A program made the translations under genes and the position numbers. Under the pieces are notes generated by a model, which saw nothing but the letters and a program-made list of their open reading frames with translations, was not told where the DNA came from and searched no databases. Below are positions 1 to 8,998 of a stretch of 45,533 nt of DNA, piece by piece (position 1 is the stretch's first letter; each line of letters starts with the position of its first letter). Source of the DNA: Oxalobacteraceae bacterium (GTDB lineage: Bacteria; Pseudomonadota; Gammaproteobacteria; Burkholderiales; Burkholderiaceae_D); the NCBI GenBank assembly GCA_003537575.1, contig DPRS01000072.1:38968-84500 (forward strand), written 5' to 3'.

Positions 1-329
1 GGCATCAGGTCGGGAGTGAACTGGATGCGCGAGAAGCTGCCGGCGAAGGTGCGCGCCAGCGCCTTCACCAGCAGCGTCTTGCCCAGGCCGGGCACGCCCT
101 CGATCAGCACGTGACCGCCGGCCAGGCAGCAGGCCAGCACCTGATCGATGACAGATTGCTGGCCGACCATCGCCTGGCCGATCTGCTCGCGCATGCGCTG
201 GACGATGTCAATTGCCTGCTGGAGATGCTCGGCAGACAGGCCGGCCGGGATGGCGTTGGCGGCGTTAGCAACGTTGGTGGCGTTGCTGCCATTGGCCGCA
301 GCGGCGGCTGAAACCGGATTAGCGCTCAT
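1..329 (-). CDS. MoxR-family AAA+ ATPase (5' part; gene runs off the left edge)
   Basis: Only the first 109 codons are present. The protein begins with an Ala/Asn-rich stretch, then a helix (about 32-55) and the Walker A loop GVPGLGKT at about residues 80-87, followed by the ARTFAGSFSRIQFTPDLMP segment typical of MoxR ATPases. MoxR proteins are AAA+ ATPases that act as chaperones, often helping to insert cofactors or assemble VWA/DUF58 partner proteins. The ATG overlaps the last 11 bases of the preceding DUF4350 gene, so it is the fifth gene of a compact operon (RDD, SpoIIM, DUF4129, DUF4350, MoxR). A DUF58 gene usually follows in this arrangement but would lie outside the window. The identification is secure; the substrate is unknown. 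Confidence 0.93.
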   Translation of the reverse strand, partial: MSANPVSAAAAANGSNATNVANAANAIPAGLSAEHLQQAIDIVQRMREQIGQAMVGQQSVIDQVLACCLAGGHVLIEGVPGLGKTLLVKALARTFAGSFSRIQFTPDLM

Positions 330-1626
330 GGGATTTTCTCAGTTGTCGAAGGGTTTGGATTTGGCGGGTGAAGGCGGCGGGCGTTTTGCCGGCCGGGTGC
401 CGCAACGCGCTCACAAGGTCGGCAGCGGCGAGATGACAATCCTGGGACAGGCGTTCGATTTGCAAGTCGCGATGCAGGCGCAGCAATTCCGGTCTGCGCC
501 GCTGCCATGCCTTGTTGGCAGCAGCGCGCGCCGCGCCCAGCAACAATTTGCGCCCGCCCGCGAGTTTCCAGAACCAGCGGCCGCTGGCATCGATATGCTC
601 GATCAGCGAACGCCTTTCCAGCACCGGCTCCGGCAAGGTCGGCCCGAAGCGCCGCAGCGCCGTCCACAGCAGCAGCAACAGCACGCAGCCGATGCCGATC
701 AGGCCGGGCCAAAAATTATCCCAGAGCGCCTCGTACCACTTGGCCATGTCGAGGCCGCGCACGATGAGAAACCCTTGCGCGGAAGGCTGGCCCGGGCGGG
801 TGCCTTTGGCCAGCCCGGCCAAGCCCAGCAGCATTTCCGCATGGTCGTAGCGGGCAAGATGATCATTGTCGAAATAATTCTGCGCCAGCAGCACCACATA
901 GCCGCGCCCTTCGGCATATACGCGCACGACGTCGCCGGCGGCGTCGCCATGCAGCGGCCGAGGGCCGGGCTTGTACGGTTTCATGCTGTAATAAGATGCA
1001 TCCAGCTGCAGCGGATAGGTGGCGCCGGGCAAGGTGAAATCGGCCAGGCGGTCCGCCGGCGCCGTTGAAGATTCTGCCTCCTTGGAAGAGCCGGCCGAAG
1101 CGTCCGCGGCTGGGTCCTTTGCCGGAGCAGGGCTGGCCTTCTTGCAGTCGCAATCGGCAGGCTTGAGCGCCACGCCGAAACGGGCGCCGAGCGGATCGGC
1201 CTCGACCTGTTCCGCGCGCTGCCTGTTTCGATTGCCGCTTCGCTTCCCATCATCGTCCCCGGCATCGGCGGCCTCACTGCTCTCCCCTTTCGGGCGCATG
1301 ATCAGCGTGTTGCCCTGCCTGACCCAGGCCAGCATACGATCGACCTGTTCAGCACTGACGATGCCGCCGTTTTCGGCGATCAGCAGGGTGCCTTGCGGCA
1401 GCGGCTTGAGCAATGCTTCGCGCAGCGTCGTTTTGCTTGTGACAGTGAAGCCGCGCCCGGACAGCAGGCGCGTGGCAGCCAGCATGGGATTGTCGCGCAA
1501 GGCATCCGAAACATGGTGGCGCGCCACCCAGCGCTTTTCAAAATTGGCGTACCACCACAGGCTGCCGGCGGCAATCAGCAGCACCCCCAGCCCGGCAATC
1601 AACCATTGTCGCTGCGCATGACTCAT
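319..1626 (-). CDS. DUF4350 domain-containing membrane protein
   Basis: This 435-residue protein has one N-terminal membrane helix (about 8-27), a large soluble region starting with a GATase-like fold segment (TLLIAENGGIVSAEQVDRML at about 80-100), and a second hydrophobic helix near residues 295-320 (LIGIGCVLLLLLW). It ends in a basic cytoplasmic tail. A low-complexity insertion rich in Asp, Ser, Lys and Ala (about 115-190) contains a CDCKK motif and looks like a flexible periplasmic linker. DUF4350 proteins accompany MoxR/DUF58/DUF4129 genes in many bacteria; no biochemical activity is established. The start overlaps the DUF4129 stop by four bases (ATGA) and the end overlaps moxR by 11 bases, so translational coupling is likely. 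Function is inferred only from context. Confidence 0.85.
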   Translation of the reverse strand: MSHAQRQWLIAGLGVLLIAAGSLWWYANFEKRWVARHHVSDALRDNPMLAATRLLSGRGFTVTSKTTLREALLKPLPQGTLLIAENGGIVSAEQVDRMLAWVRQGNTLIMRPKGESSEAADAGDDDGKRSGNRNRQRAEQVEADPLGARFGVALKPADCDCKKASPAPAKDPAADASAGSSKEAESSTAPADRLADFTLPGATYPLQLDASYYSMKPYKPGPRPLHGDAAGDVVRVYAEGRGYVVLLAQNYFDNDHLARYDHAEMLLGLAGLAKGTRPGQPSAQGFLIVRGLDMAKWYEALWDNFWPGLIGIGCVLLLLLWTALRRFGPTLPEPVLERRSLIEHIDASGRWFWKLAGGRKLLLGAARAAANKAWQRRRPELLRLHRDLQIERLSQDCHLAAADLVSALRHPAGKTPAAFTRQIQTLRQLRKSHER

Positions 1627-3245
1627 GCCGGCACCGCCTTGCCGGCCGCGGCCTTGCCGAACTGTTCATGCCAGGCCATGCAGCTGGCGCTGAGTTTTTC
1701 CGTGCCCGGCCAGCGGTCGCCGTAGGCGCCGTCCAGCCACAGCGCGGTGACGCCGGTGGCGACCTGCAGGCGGCCGACACCGAGGCGCTGCTGGCGGCAT
1801 GCCATGCCGGCCAGGCGCAGGCAATCGGCTTCGGTCGCGCCGCGGGTCAACAGCAAGCCATCCTCGCTGGCCAGGCGCGACACGGTGGCCCGATACAGCA
1901 GGGCCAGCGCAGCGCGGCGTTCGCCTTTCTGCCACAGCGCAAGGACATTACCGACGATATCGTCCGGCAGGCTTTCAGGACGAATGTCGAGGCCGCCGAT
2001 TTCCGTAGCCCGCACAAGGGCGGCCTGGCCGAATATTCCCGCGAACTGTCCGCGGTAGCGGTACAGCAGCCACGCCGCCAGCATGATGGCCGCAGCGATC
2101 AGCAAGATTCTGATGATCTCGGCAAGCAAAGTCAGGTCCGGCAAATCCGGCTTGTCCAGATCCTTGACCGGCTTCGCCTTCACGTCTTTCTTCAGCTCCC
2201 ATGATTCGACGCAGCGATAGTTGCGCAAGTCGTCGGTGGCATAGAGTTGCGCCAGCTCGCGGCGCAGCTGGGCCTGTTCGGTGCTGCGCTCCGGCGGGCG
2301 CGGCGTGCGCCTGGACTTCGCCCATTCCGGCTCGGCGCATTGCTCTGCTGCCGCCGTCCGGCCCGATGGCTTGCCGGCAGCTTGCGCCGTCGCGGGCATC
2401 CCCAGTGCCAGCAGCGCTGCCGCCAGCATGCCGGCAGCCAGCACGCTCAGCGCCGGCAAGACTGCGCCGGCGCGCCGCGCGGTCATCGTCGCAGACGGCT
2501 TCATCTGGCGCAGCATGATTTCGATATCCCAGGCTTCCAGCGCCGCGCGCCGACTCAGGTAAAGCGTGAAGCAGCAGGAGGCATACACGGGACCGATAAT
2601 GCCGCCGCTGAGCGCATAGCCGGCGAAGCTGAGCGCCAGCAGCAGCGGCGTCGCCGATGTAGCGCCGAACAGGTAGGCAAACGGATTGATGGCATTTTCA
2701 TCGGCCAGGAAAATGCCGATGAAGGCGATCAGCCCCAGCTGCAGGATGGCTTCCAGGTGGGCGCAGGCCACGCCGAACCAGTAAGCCGAAGCGGCGGTGC
2801 CGCTTGCGCCGATGACCGTGCGGCGCGCCACGGCAGCCTGGCCGCGCGCGCCCTCGAGCTGCCAGATCGGCTGGTACAAGCCGCGCCCGGCAAAAAAGGG
2901 GCGCCACCAGGTCAGCAGCCGGAACCAGCCGCCGCCGAGCTGGCGCGGCCAGGCGCGCAATGCCTCGCGCCAGGACACGGTTTCACCGAACACCTGGCGC
3001 GACAGGACATACAGAGGCGCCCGTTCCAGCAGAGGGCGCAGCCACCACGGCAGCAACAGCCACCAGCTGCCATATTCAGGGAACAGGTACGCCAGCCCCG
3101 CGCCCAGCAAGACCAGCGGCAGCCACAGTGCCAGCCACACCGCGTAGACGACGCCGGCATGCGCGCGCAACAAGGCAAGGCCAAGCTCGAGCGCCTGGGC
3201 ATTCGGACGCGGACGAAGATCGATTTGCAGTTTCTCCAGCTGCAT
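1623..3245 (-). CDS. DUF4129 domain-containing multi-pass membrane protein
   Basis: This 540-residue protein has several membrane helices in its first half (about 38-65, 75-90, 185-205, 215-245), a helix near 270-290, a Pro/Arg-rich soluble loop, another helix (LAEIIRILLIAAAIMLAAWLLY region, about 385-405) and a C-terminal DUF4129 domain of about 130 residues containing RRAALALLYRATVSRLA. The C-terminal domain resembles those encoded beside transglutaminase or MoxR genes. The start ATG shares one base with the SpoIIM stop (TGATG), and the end overlaps the DUF4350 start. The likely role is as a membrane component of the MoxR-associated envelope complex, which is an inference from gene order. 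Confidence 0.83.
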   Translation of the reverse strand: MQLEKLQIDLRPRPNAQALELGLALLRAHAGVVYAVWLALWLPLVLLGAGLAYLFPEYGSWWLLLPWWLRPLLERAPLYVLSRQVFGETVSWREALRAWPRQLGGGWFRLLTWWRPFFAGRGLYQPIWQLEGARGQAAVARRTVIGASGTAASAYWFGVACAHLEAILQLGLIAFIGIFLADENAINPFAYLFGATSATPLLLALSFAGYALSGGIIGPVYASCCFTLYLSRRAALEAWDIEIMLRQMKPSATMTARRAGAVLPALSVLAAGMLAAALLALGMPATAQAAGKPSGRTAAAEQCAEPEWAKSRRTPRPPERSTEQAQLRRELAQLYATDDLRNYRCVESWELKKDVKAKPVKDLDKPDLPDLTLLAEIIRILLIAAAIMLAAWLLYRYRGQFAGIFGQAALVRATEIGGLDIRPESLPDDIVGNVLALWQKGERRAALALLYRATVSRLASEDGLLLTRGATEADCLRLAGMACRQQRLGVGRLQVATGVTALWLDGAYGDRWPGTEKLSASCMAWHEQFGKAAAGKAVPA

Positions 3246-4195
3246 CAGCGCCTCGTCCTGCCCGCCAGCGCAAAAAAGACGATCAGCATTACCCAGCAGC
3301 CTGCGCCGACCGCATATTTGACCGATGGAGAAATGCTTGCGCTGGCGGACCAGAATGCCTCGACGAACGCCGCCAGCACGGTCAGCATGGCGGCGCCGAC
3401 AATCACTGGAAATATTGCCCTGGCAGCGGCAAAGACAGCATGCCGGCGCGTCAGCCGGCCGGGGGCGATCAGCGACAGGCCCAGGCGCATGCCGGCCACG
3501 CCGGACAGCAGCAGGCCTGTGACTTCGAAACTGGCGTGGGTGATGACGAAGGCGCTGAAGGTCTCGCGCGTAGCCGGGTCCTTGCCGAGCCAGCTCGCCA
3601 CCACGCCCAGGTGCATGCCGTTGAAGATGATGCTGAGCAGCGCCGGAATGCCGCCGAAGATGCCGGCAGCAAAAGTGCGGAATCCGATCGAGACGTTATT
3701 CCAGATATAGAACCCGAACATCATCACGTCGCTTTCGCTACCGCCGCGGCCGATCTTCATTTTGCCCGGCTGGTACATCGCCTGGAAATCCTGCAACTGC
3801 TGCGGCGACATGAAAGCGTAGGCCCAATGCGGCTTGATCCATACCAGCCAGCCAAGCGCCAGCGCAACGCCCCAAAACCCCAGCAGCGCCAGCGCCAGCA
3901 GCCGCCATTCCCGGCGCACCTGGCGCGGCATTTCCTGCAGCAGCCAGTTACGCAGCGTCAGCGGCCGCTCGGTGGAGGCGCCGTACAGGCGCTTGTGGCA
4001 AGCGAACACCAGGTTCTGCAGATAACCCGTCAGCGTCGGGGAATACCCGCGCTGGCCGGACAGCGCCAGGCACTGGCACAGCCGGCGGTACAGCGCCGGC
4101 AGCTGCGCAGCCAGTTCGGGCGACTTGCCCTGCAGGATGGACTGGATGTCGGTCCACAAAACGGCATGTTCGGTTTCGAACTGTTTCTGCTTCAT
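3245..4195 (-). CDS. Stage II sporulation protein M (SpoIIM/DUF95) family membrane protein
   Basis: The protein has 316 residues. An N-terminal soluble helical segment of about 100 residues precedes about five membrane helices (around 107-125, 165-185, 190-215, 225-245, 255-310). The motif IWNNVSIGFRTFAAGIFGGIP followed by FNGMHLGV is the hallmark of the SpoIIM/DUF95 family. In non-sporulating bacteria this family is encoded with RDD and MoxR genes and has no sporulation role. The start overlaps the RDD gene's stop by four bases. The ATG lies inside the end of the upstream gene, as expected for a coupled operon. Confidence 0.87.
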   Translation of the reverse strand: MKQKQFETEHAVLWTDIQSILQGKSPELAAQLPALYRRLCQCLALSGQRGYSPTLTGYLQNLVFACHKRLYGASTERPLTLRNWLLQEMPRQVRREWRLLALALLGFWGVALALGWLVWIKPHWAYAFMSPQQLQDFQAMYQPGKMKIGRGGSESDVMMFGFYIWNNVSIGFRTFAAGIFGGIPALLSIIFNGMHLGVVASWLGKDPATRETFSAFVITHASFEVTGLLLSGVAGMRLGLSLIAPGRLTRRHAVFAAARAIFPVIVGAAMLTVLAAFVEAFWSASASISPSVKYAVGAGCWVMLIVFFALAGRTRR

Positions 4196-4896
4196 TCCGT
4201 CAGCCCCGCCGCGATACCGCGCAAACGCCGCAGCGAAGCTTCTCCGGTCAGCCCGGTCAGCGGTTCTGCCAGCGAGCCCAACTCCTCCAGGCGTTCCGGC
4301 GACAGGCGGCTTTCGCGCTCGAACAGGTCGACCAGGGTGCGCTGCTGTTCCGGCGTCAGGGGATACGGCGCGGCCAGCGGCGCGACATCGACCCTGGTGG
4401 TGGCGGCCTTGCCGCGCTCCTGGCGTTGTTCGGTGTACACGACTTGTGTGCCTGCCACGATATCGCCCAGGCGGCGGCTGCGGCCGTCGTACAGCATCGA
4501 CAGCAAACCGGCGAAGTACATGGCCGGCAAAAAATCAGCCACCAGCATCAGGTTGCGCAAAGCCGATTCGCGCCAGCCCACCGGCAAGCCATCGGCGCGC
4601 ACGACTTCGATGCCGAGAATGCGCTTGCCGAGCGTGCGGCCGCCAAAATAAACTTCGCAAATGATGGGATAGCCCCAGTAACTGAGGAACAACAGCATCA
4701 GATAAACACCCTGGCCAAGCTTCGAACCCAGCAATACGATCGCCATCAGCCACACCGCGAAGAGCCATAGCAGGAAATCGATCAGCCAGGCCCAGGCCCT
4801 GGTCGTCGGCCCAGCCGGCGTCAGCAGCAGGCGCACGCCTTCCGGCGTGGTCAGCGCCAGGCGACCGTCGATGACGGAATCAGCAGGGATGGGCAT
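4192..4896 (-). CDS. RDD family membrane protein
   Basis: This 234-residue protein shows the RDD family layout: an N-terminal soluble strand, TRAWAWLIDFLLWLFAVWL (first helix with the Arg...Asp signature), a second helix near 55-75, then GGRTLGKRILGIEVV and a third helix with SRRLGDIVAGTQVVY. The C-terminal 70 residues are soluble. RDD proteins are small multi-helix membrane proteins; some have been linked to ion or osmolyte transport, but no function can be assigned here. It is the first gene of the MoxR operon. No clear Shine-Dalgarno sequence precedes the ATG, so the start is less certain than the family. The operon promoter should lie in the AT-rich spacer to its right. Confidence 0.87.
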   Translation of the reverse strand: MPIPADSVIDGRLALTTPEGVRLLLTPAGPTTRAWAWLIDFLLWLFAVWLMAIVLLGSKLGQGVYLMLLFLSYWGYPIICEVYFGGRTLGKRILGIEVVRADGLPVGWRESALRNLMLVADFLPAMYFAGLLSMLYDGRSRRLGDIVAGTQVVYTEQRQERGKAATTRVDVAPLAAPYPLTPEQQRTLVDLFERESRLSPERLEELGSLAEPLTGLTGEASLRRLRGIAAGLTE

Positions 4897-5462
4897 AGCG
4901 CTTGTTTGTCATTCTTTGCCAGAAGAACATTATTACCAGAATGACAGTCTACGAGCTCCGATTTTTTATGTCCATAAATGCAATACCAATGCGTCTCGCG
5001 AACAACACTTGTCATGCACAGGAACAATTTGTCACGGCCTCTGGCCGCATGAAAGAAGCGATGACTAAAAAAATTGCCTTTCAAAAAGTTAAATGCGTGG
5101 AGTTAATAATTATTAACAAATATCAAGGAAAAGAGATTTAGTTTCTCGAGAGAATTATTTATCATGGAATGGCAGTGCTAAGCTTTTCATTTGCCTTGTA
5201 TTTGTTGCTGTATGTTTTTCGTGAAGTATTTAATTGGTGCAAGCTACGCCACAAATTTATTGCCGTAAGTCAACTAAACCATTCTTTTCAGGAAAGTCAT
5301 ATAAAATGAAAAGTAATCGGTTGACGCCAGGAATCTGCCGCCATGGGCCTGCTTCAGGCCCGAGTCAATGCCGATCGAACGCAAATGTTTGTCGCTGAAA
5401 TGTGCTCGCCGTCTTGCCGGACGCGAACCGGCGCAGTCAATAGCCGGCACATGGAAGCGCCA
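4897..5462. other. AT-rich divergent spacer between the MoxR operon and the diguanylate cyclase
   Basis: About 565 bases without a convincing gene. It is visibly richer in A and T than its surroundings, and the short frames inside it lack ribosome sites and protein-like composition. It contains a perfect 16-bp palindrome (5102-5117) and an 8-bp palindrome TCTCGAGA (5144-5151). It should hold the promoters for both flanking transcription units. An upstream ATG at 5343, in frame with the cyclase, would add 40 residues of poor composition; I treat that stretch as leader. Confidence 0.5.
5102..5117. promoter_or_regulatory. Perfect 16-bp palindrome, putative operator
   Basis: GTTAATAATTATTAAC reads identically on both strands. 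It lies about 205 bases before the RDD start on one side and about 345 bases before the cyclase start on the other. Such GTTAAT...ATTAAC dyads are typical of a dimeric DNA-binding protein, but I cannot name the regulator. The AT-rich context makes a chance palindrome somewhat more likely. Confidence 0.4.
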
Positions 5463-6518
5463 ATGGCCCAGACACCGAGCATGGAAAATATTCTTAAACA
5501 TCTGGTAGAAATCACGGGACACCGTGATCACAATCTGCTGGATATTTCCGTCATCTCCGCTCTCAGCGATCTGGTCGGCGCCAGCCAGGCGCGCGTGCTT
5601 GAAATTTTCCGCATGCGTGACGATTTGCTCGTGCGGCCGCGCGTGTGGCTCAAGGAAGGCAAGGCAATCTCGGTGGACGAGCATGTCGATGGCGAACAGG
5701 GCGGCGAACCGATTGCCTCTTTCCCGGCCCTGATGGCGTGTATCGAACAGCACCGCGAATGCTTTGAGGAAGTCACTGCCGATGGGAAATATGCATTGTG
5801 GATTCCGGTGTGGCTGAACGACAAGGTCAGCACCTGTCTGCACATCGTCAACACCACGCCGTTTACCGAATCGATGAAGGATGTCATGAGCGGCATCCTC
5901 AACGTCTACCGCAATTTCCAGAGCCTGCTCGATTACAGTGAACGCGATTCGCTGACCGGCCTCCTGAACCGCAAGACCTTCGATGAAAATTTCTCGAAGA
6001 TGACTGCCTATATCGCGCCGCCGGACAATGCCTGCCCGGATGGCGGCGAGCGGCGCAATTGCGACGAAACCCGCGAGCACTGGATGGCCATGGTCGACAT
6101 CGACCATTTCAAGCGGATCAACGACACCTTCGGCCATCTGTACGGCGACGAAGTGCTGATCCTGGTGGCCAACCTGCTGCGCACCTCGTTCCGTGCGCAA
6201 GACCGCATCTTCCGCTTTGGCGGCGAGGAATTCATGATCCTGCTGCGCTCGGCCACGCTGGAAGACGCGCGCCGGATATTCGAACGCTTCCGCGCCAGCA
6301 TCGAACAATACCATTTCCCTCAGGTCGGCCAGGTCACGGTCAGCCTCGGCTTCGTCAAGATCTCGGCGCAGACGCCGGTGGTGCTGCTCGGCCACGCCGA
6401 CCAGGCGCTCTACTATGCCAAGAGCCATGGCAGGAACAAAGTTTGCCAGTACGAGGAACTGGTGGCGCAAGGTCTCCTGCATTCGGGCGTTTCCAACGAT
6501 AGCGTCGAATTCTTCTGA
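5463..6518 (+). CDS. Diguanylate cyclase (GGDEF domain)
   Basis: The protein has 351 residues from the chosen ATG, which follows GGAAG at a 5-6 base spacing. An ATG at 5343 would add 40 residues of unlikely composition. The N-terminal 160 residues are a soluble sensory region with no membrane helix, possibly GAF-like. The C-terminal half is a GGDEF domain with the variant GGEEF (residues 253-257), which is active in the family, and an intact RAQD inhibitory site five residues upstream (244-247). It should make cyclic di-GMP from two GTP and be subject to product inhibition. It is followed after 68 bases by a LuxR-type regulator on the same strand, so the two may be co-transcribed. The signal sensed is unknown. 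Confidence 0.92.
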   Translation: MAQTPSMENILKHLVEITGHRDHNLLDISVISALSDLVGASQARVLEIFRMRDDLLVRPRVWLKEGKAISVDEHVDGEQGGEPIASFPALMACIEQHRECFEEVTADGKYALWIPVWLNDKVSTCLHIVNTTPFTESMKDVMSGILNVYRNFQSLLDYSERDSLTGLLNRKTFDENFSKMTAYIAPPDNACPDGGERRNCDETREHWMAMVDIDHFKRINDTFGHLYGDEVLILVANLLRTSFRAQDRIFRFGGEEFMILLRSATLEDARRIFERFRASIEQYHFPQVGQVTVSLGFVKISAQTPVVLLGHADQALYYAKSHGRNKVCQYEELVAQGLLHSGVSNDSVEFF

Positions 6519-6586
6519 TAATATCCTGCTAACATTATTCTATTGACGCCGCGGGGTGGCTGCCGCCGGCGCGCATGGAGCTTTGG

Positions 6587-7552
6587 ATGCAGGCATTCTC
6601 GCGCACCCTGATCGATCTTTACCACGTGGCGGAAAACACCTCCCTGCAGGGTTTTCCGGAAGAGGTTCTGCGCCTGCTGCAACCGTGGATCCATTTCGAC
6701 GGCGCGGTGTTCGGCATGGGCGAAAGCCAGGCCGAGGCGCAAGCCAACCTGCATATCGTGCATGCTCACATCCATGACCGCGACGCTTCGCTGCTGGCCG
6801 ACTACGAGGCCGTATCGGCGGCCGATCCGGTCACCGGCGCCTTCCTTGCCGGACTGGCCAGCCCGATGCCGGTCGATTGCGAAGTCTTGTATGCAAACCG
6901 CCGGCTGGAAGAAGTCGATGCCTTCGCCCACCGGCACCGCTTGCGCCACCTGATGCTGTATGGCGATGCGCCCAGCGCCGAACGCAACGGCCGTTGGATG
7001 GTGCTGTACCGCAGCGACAACTCGGCCTTCCAGTCGATCGAGGCGGAACTGCTGCACGCAGCCTGGTTCCATGTCTCGCGCGCGGTGGATATTAACCGCG
7101 CCGCCGCGCTCGACCGGCAAGACCCGCAGCATGCGCAGCGCGCCTCGGCCCTGGCCAACCCGCGCGGCCTGATCGAGGCGGCCGATCCGCAATTCCATGC
7201 CTTGCTGGAGCGCGAATGGCCGGCCGGCGCGCACAAGAGCCTGCCGCAGGCGGTGCTGGATTGCGCCGCGCGCGGCCAGTCCTATCGCGGCCGCCGCATC
7301 GAGGTGACGATGCGGCGCCAGGATGCCTGGCTGGTGTGCGTGGCGCGCGCAATCGAGCAGCATGGCATATTGACCCCGGGCGAATACGCGGCGGCGCGCC
7401 GTTTCGCCGCCGGCATGAGCAACAAGGAAATCGCCCGCGAACTGGGCGTGTCGCCGCACACCGTGCGCAGCCAGCTCAGCAATGCCTACGCCAAGCTGGA
7501 TGTGCACGACAAGGCGGCGCTGGCGCAGCGCCTGATGAACCAGGCGCCCTGA
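6587..7552 (+). CDS. LuxR-type helix-turn-helix transcriptional regulator
   Basis: The protein has 321 residues. The C-terminal 60 residues form a LuxR/NarL-type DNA-binding domain (LTPGEYAAARRFAAGMSNKE, then IARELGVSPHTVRSQLSNAY). The N-terminal 250 residues are soluble with no receiver aspartate or recognisable autoinducer domain, so the effector is unknown. I prefer the ATG at 6587 because GGAG lies six bases upstream; the ATG at 6575 would add only MELW. It is downstream of the diguanylate cyclase and convergent with the lipoprotein hydrolase gene, leaving only three bases between the two stops and no visible terminator. It could regulate either neighbour, but there is no direct evidence for that. 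Confidence 0.87.
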   Translation: MQAFSRTLIDLYHVAENTSLQGFPEEVLRLLQPWIHFDGAVFGMGESQAEAQANLHIVHAHIHDRDASLLADYEAVSAADPVTGAFLAGLASPMPVDCEVLYANRRLEEVDAFAHRHRLRHLMLYGDAPSAERNGRWMVLYRSDNSAFQSIEAELLHAAWFHVSRAVDINRAAALDRQDPQHAQRASALANPRGLIEAADPQFHALLEREWPAGAHKSLPQAVLDCAARGQSYRGRRIEVTMRRQDAWLVCVARAIEQHGILTPGEYAAARRFAAGMSNKEIARELGVSPHTVRSQLSNAYAKLDVHDKAALAQRLMNQAP

Positions 7553-7555
7553 GCA

Positions 7556-8908
7556 TCAGAAGCCGGTGAAGACGCTGGTCTCCCACGCGGTTTCGGCATG
7601 CGGATGGAAATTTACCGTGGCCCCGCCCAGAGCGGCCGAAGCGCTGACGGCTGACAAGCTCCCCTTGATGAAGGCATCGATCATGCGCACCGTTTCCAGC
7701 GGCCTGGCTACCGGGAAGCCATGGTCGAAGCCCTGGTTCGGATTGATCATCACCGCATCCACCGTCGCTCCGGCTTGCTTCAGGTCGTACTTCGAGGTCG
7801 CGGTGTAGTTGTCGTAAATGACCTGGTCGCCGCGCCAAGTGGCGAAGTCGGTGGAAGCTTTCGCCAGCATGGCTTTTTTGCCACTCAGAAGATTCGCCAG
7901 GCGGCCGTCGCCGGGAATCGTCACCACGGCGCCATCGGCGTTCGCCACCGGCTTGACGACATCGGCGCCGGAAACGTTGAACTTGTGCGCATAGTAGAGC
8001 GACTCAGGCATGTACTGGATGTTGAAGCCGTCGTACAACGAATTGGTGTAGTTGGGCGAGGCGCGGAAGGTCGGATCGGTGATTGCCGCCGGCGTGAAGG
8101 CCTGGGTGATGTCGTATTTCAGGACATCGTTATAGACAAGCATGTCCCAGATGTTCTGCACATTGATGAAGGTGCGCTGGTCGCCCTGCCAGGAGCGCTG
8201 CTGGAATTCGGTGGCGACGGTGCCCTTGCTGTCGTCGCTCACCTTCACCCAGTCGCCGTTGGCCCAGACCTGTCCGAGCGGGTCGGTGCCGGCCTGGCCG
8301 GCGTTGAAGGAGACGCGCACGCCACGCGTGCCGATGCCGGCCAGGCCGACCAGGTTGGCGTAGCGGCTGGGGTTGGCGATGATCATTTCAAGCGCGACGC
8401 CGAAACCGAGCGAATAGCCGACCAGCGTCACGCCCGAGTTCGGAAAGTCCGTGATGCTGTTCATGGCTTTCTCAAAGTCGAGAGCGAAATCCCGCAGCGC
8501 AGTGATCTTGCGGTTGTAGCTGGACTTGCCGCTACCGCGATAGTCGAAGGTGTAAACGGTATAGGCATCGTTGAAGGCATCGACCGAGCGGAATACCGCC
8601 AGCATGCCCTCGAAGGTCGCACCCGAAGTGTTATTGCCGGGCACCAGCACGATGGTGTGCGGACCGTGGCCGACCTTGCGCACGTAAATGCTTTCCTTGG
8701 GGTCGGAAGGCAGGATGCCGTTGATGACAACCGCCCCTTCACCGAGCGTCGCTACCTGATTGAGTGTGGTAGTGGTGGTGGTGGTGACGGCGGTCGACGT
8801 GCCACCGGCGAATGTTTCCGCCGGCGAGGACGAGCCGCCGCCGCAGCCTGTCAACAGCACCGTTCCGGCCATGCCAAGCATGGCCAGTATGTTTCTTGCA
8901 ATTATCAT
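7556..8908 (-). CDS. Lipoprotein alpha/beta-hydrolase
   Basis: This 450-residue protein starts with a lipoprotein signal peptide ending in the lipobox LLTGC (Cys at about 22), followed by a Gly/Ser stretch and a run of seven threonines as a linker. The hydrolase core has the oxyanion region HTIVLVPGNNTSG, the YTFDYRGSGKS motif, the nucleophile elbow GYSLG (Ser166) and a late DHG motif (His396), which completes a plausible catalytic triad with an Asp. It is predicted to be membrane-anchored at the periplasmic face or outer membrane. The substrate cannot be told; esterase, lipase or peptidase activity is possible. A good ribosome site (AGGAG) precedes the ATG. Confidence 0.87.
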   Translation of the reverse strand: MIIARNILAMLGMAGTVLLTGCGGGSSSPAETFAGGTSTAVTTTTTTTLNQVATLGEGAVVINGILPSDPKESIYVRKVGHGPHTIVLVPGNNTSGATFEGMLAVFRSVDAFNDAYTVYTFDYRGSGKSSYNRKITALRDFALDFEKAMNSITDFPNSGVTLVGYSLGFGVALEMIIANPSRYANLVGLAGIGTRGVRVSFNAGQAGTDPLGQVWANGDWVKVSDDSKGTVATEFQQRSWQGDQRTFINVQNIWDMLVYNDVLKYDITQAFTPAAITDPTFRASPNYTNSLYDGFNIQYMPESLYYAHKFNVSGADVVKPVANADGAVVTIPGDGRLANLLSGKKAMLAKASTDFATWRGDQVIYDNYTATSKYDLKQAGATVDAVMINPNQGFDHGFPVARPLETVRMIDAFIKGSLSAVSASAALGGATVNFHPHAETAWETSVFTGF

Positions 8909-8998
8909 CGTGTGTCTCCTGTATTGGACTTGGCTTGTCAGCCATTTGAGGAAATCACACGTTAATGGAAGCGGCTTGCCTCATCCATCACGCAAATG

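Noticed and set aside
4847..5141. Short frames of 73-79 codons in the AT-rich spacer
   Set aside because: No ribosome sites, overlapping in several frames and unlikely amino-acid composition.
5343..5462. N-terminal extension of the diguanylate cyclase from ATG 5343
   Set aside because: The 40 extra residues look non-coding, while ATG 5463 has a well-placed GGAAG.
8761..8800. GTGGTG-rich simple repeat inside the lipoprotein hydrolase gene
   Set aside because: It encodes the poly-threonine linker after the lipobox; coding low complexity, not an independent repeat element.
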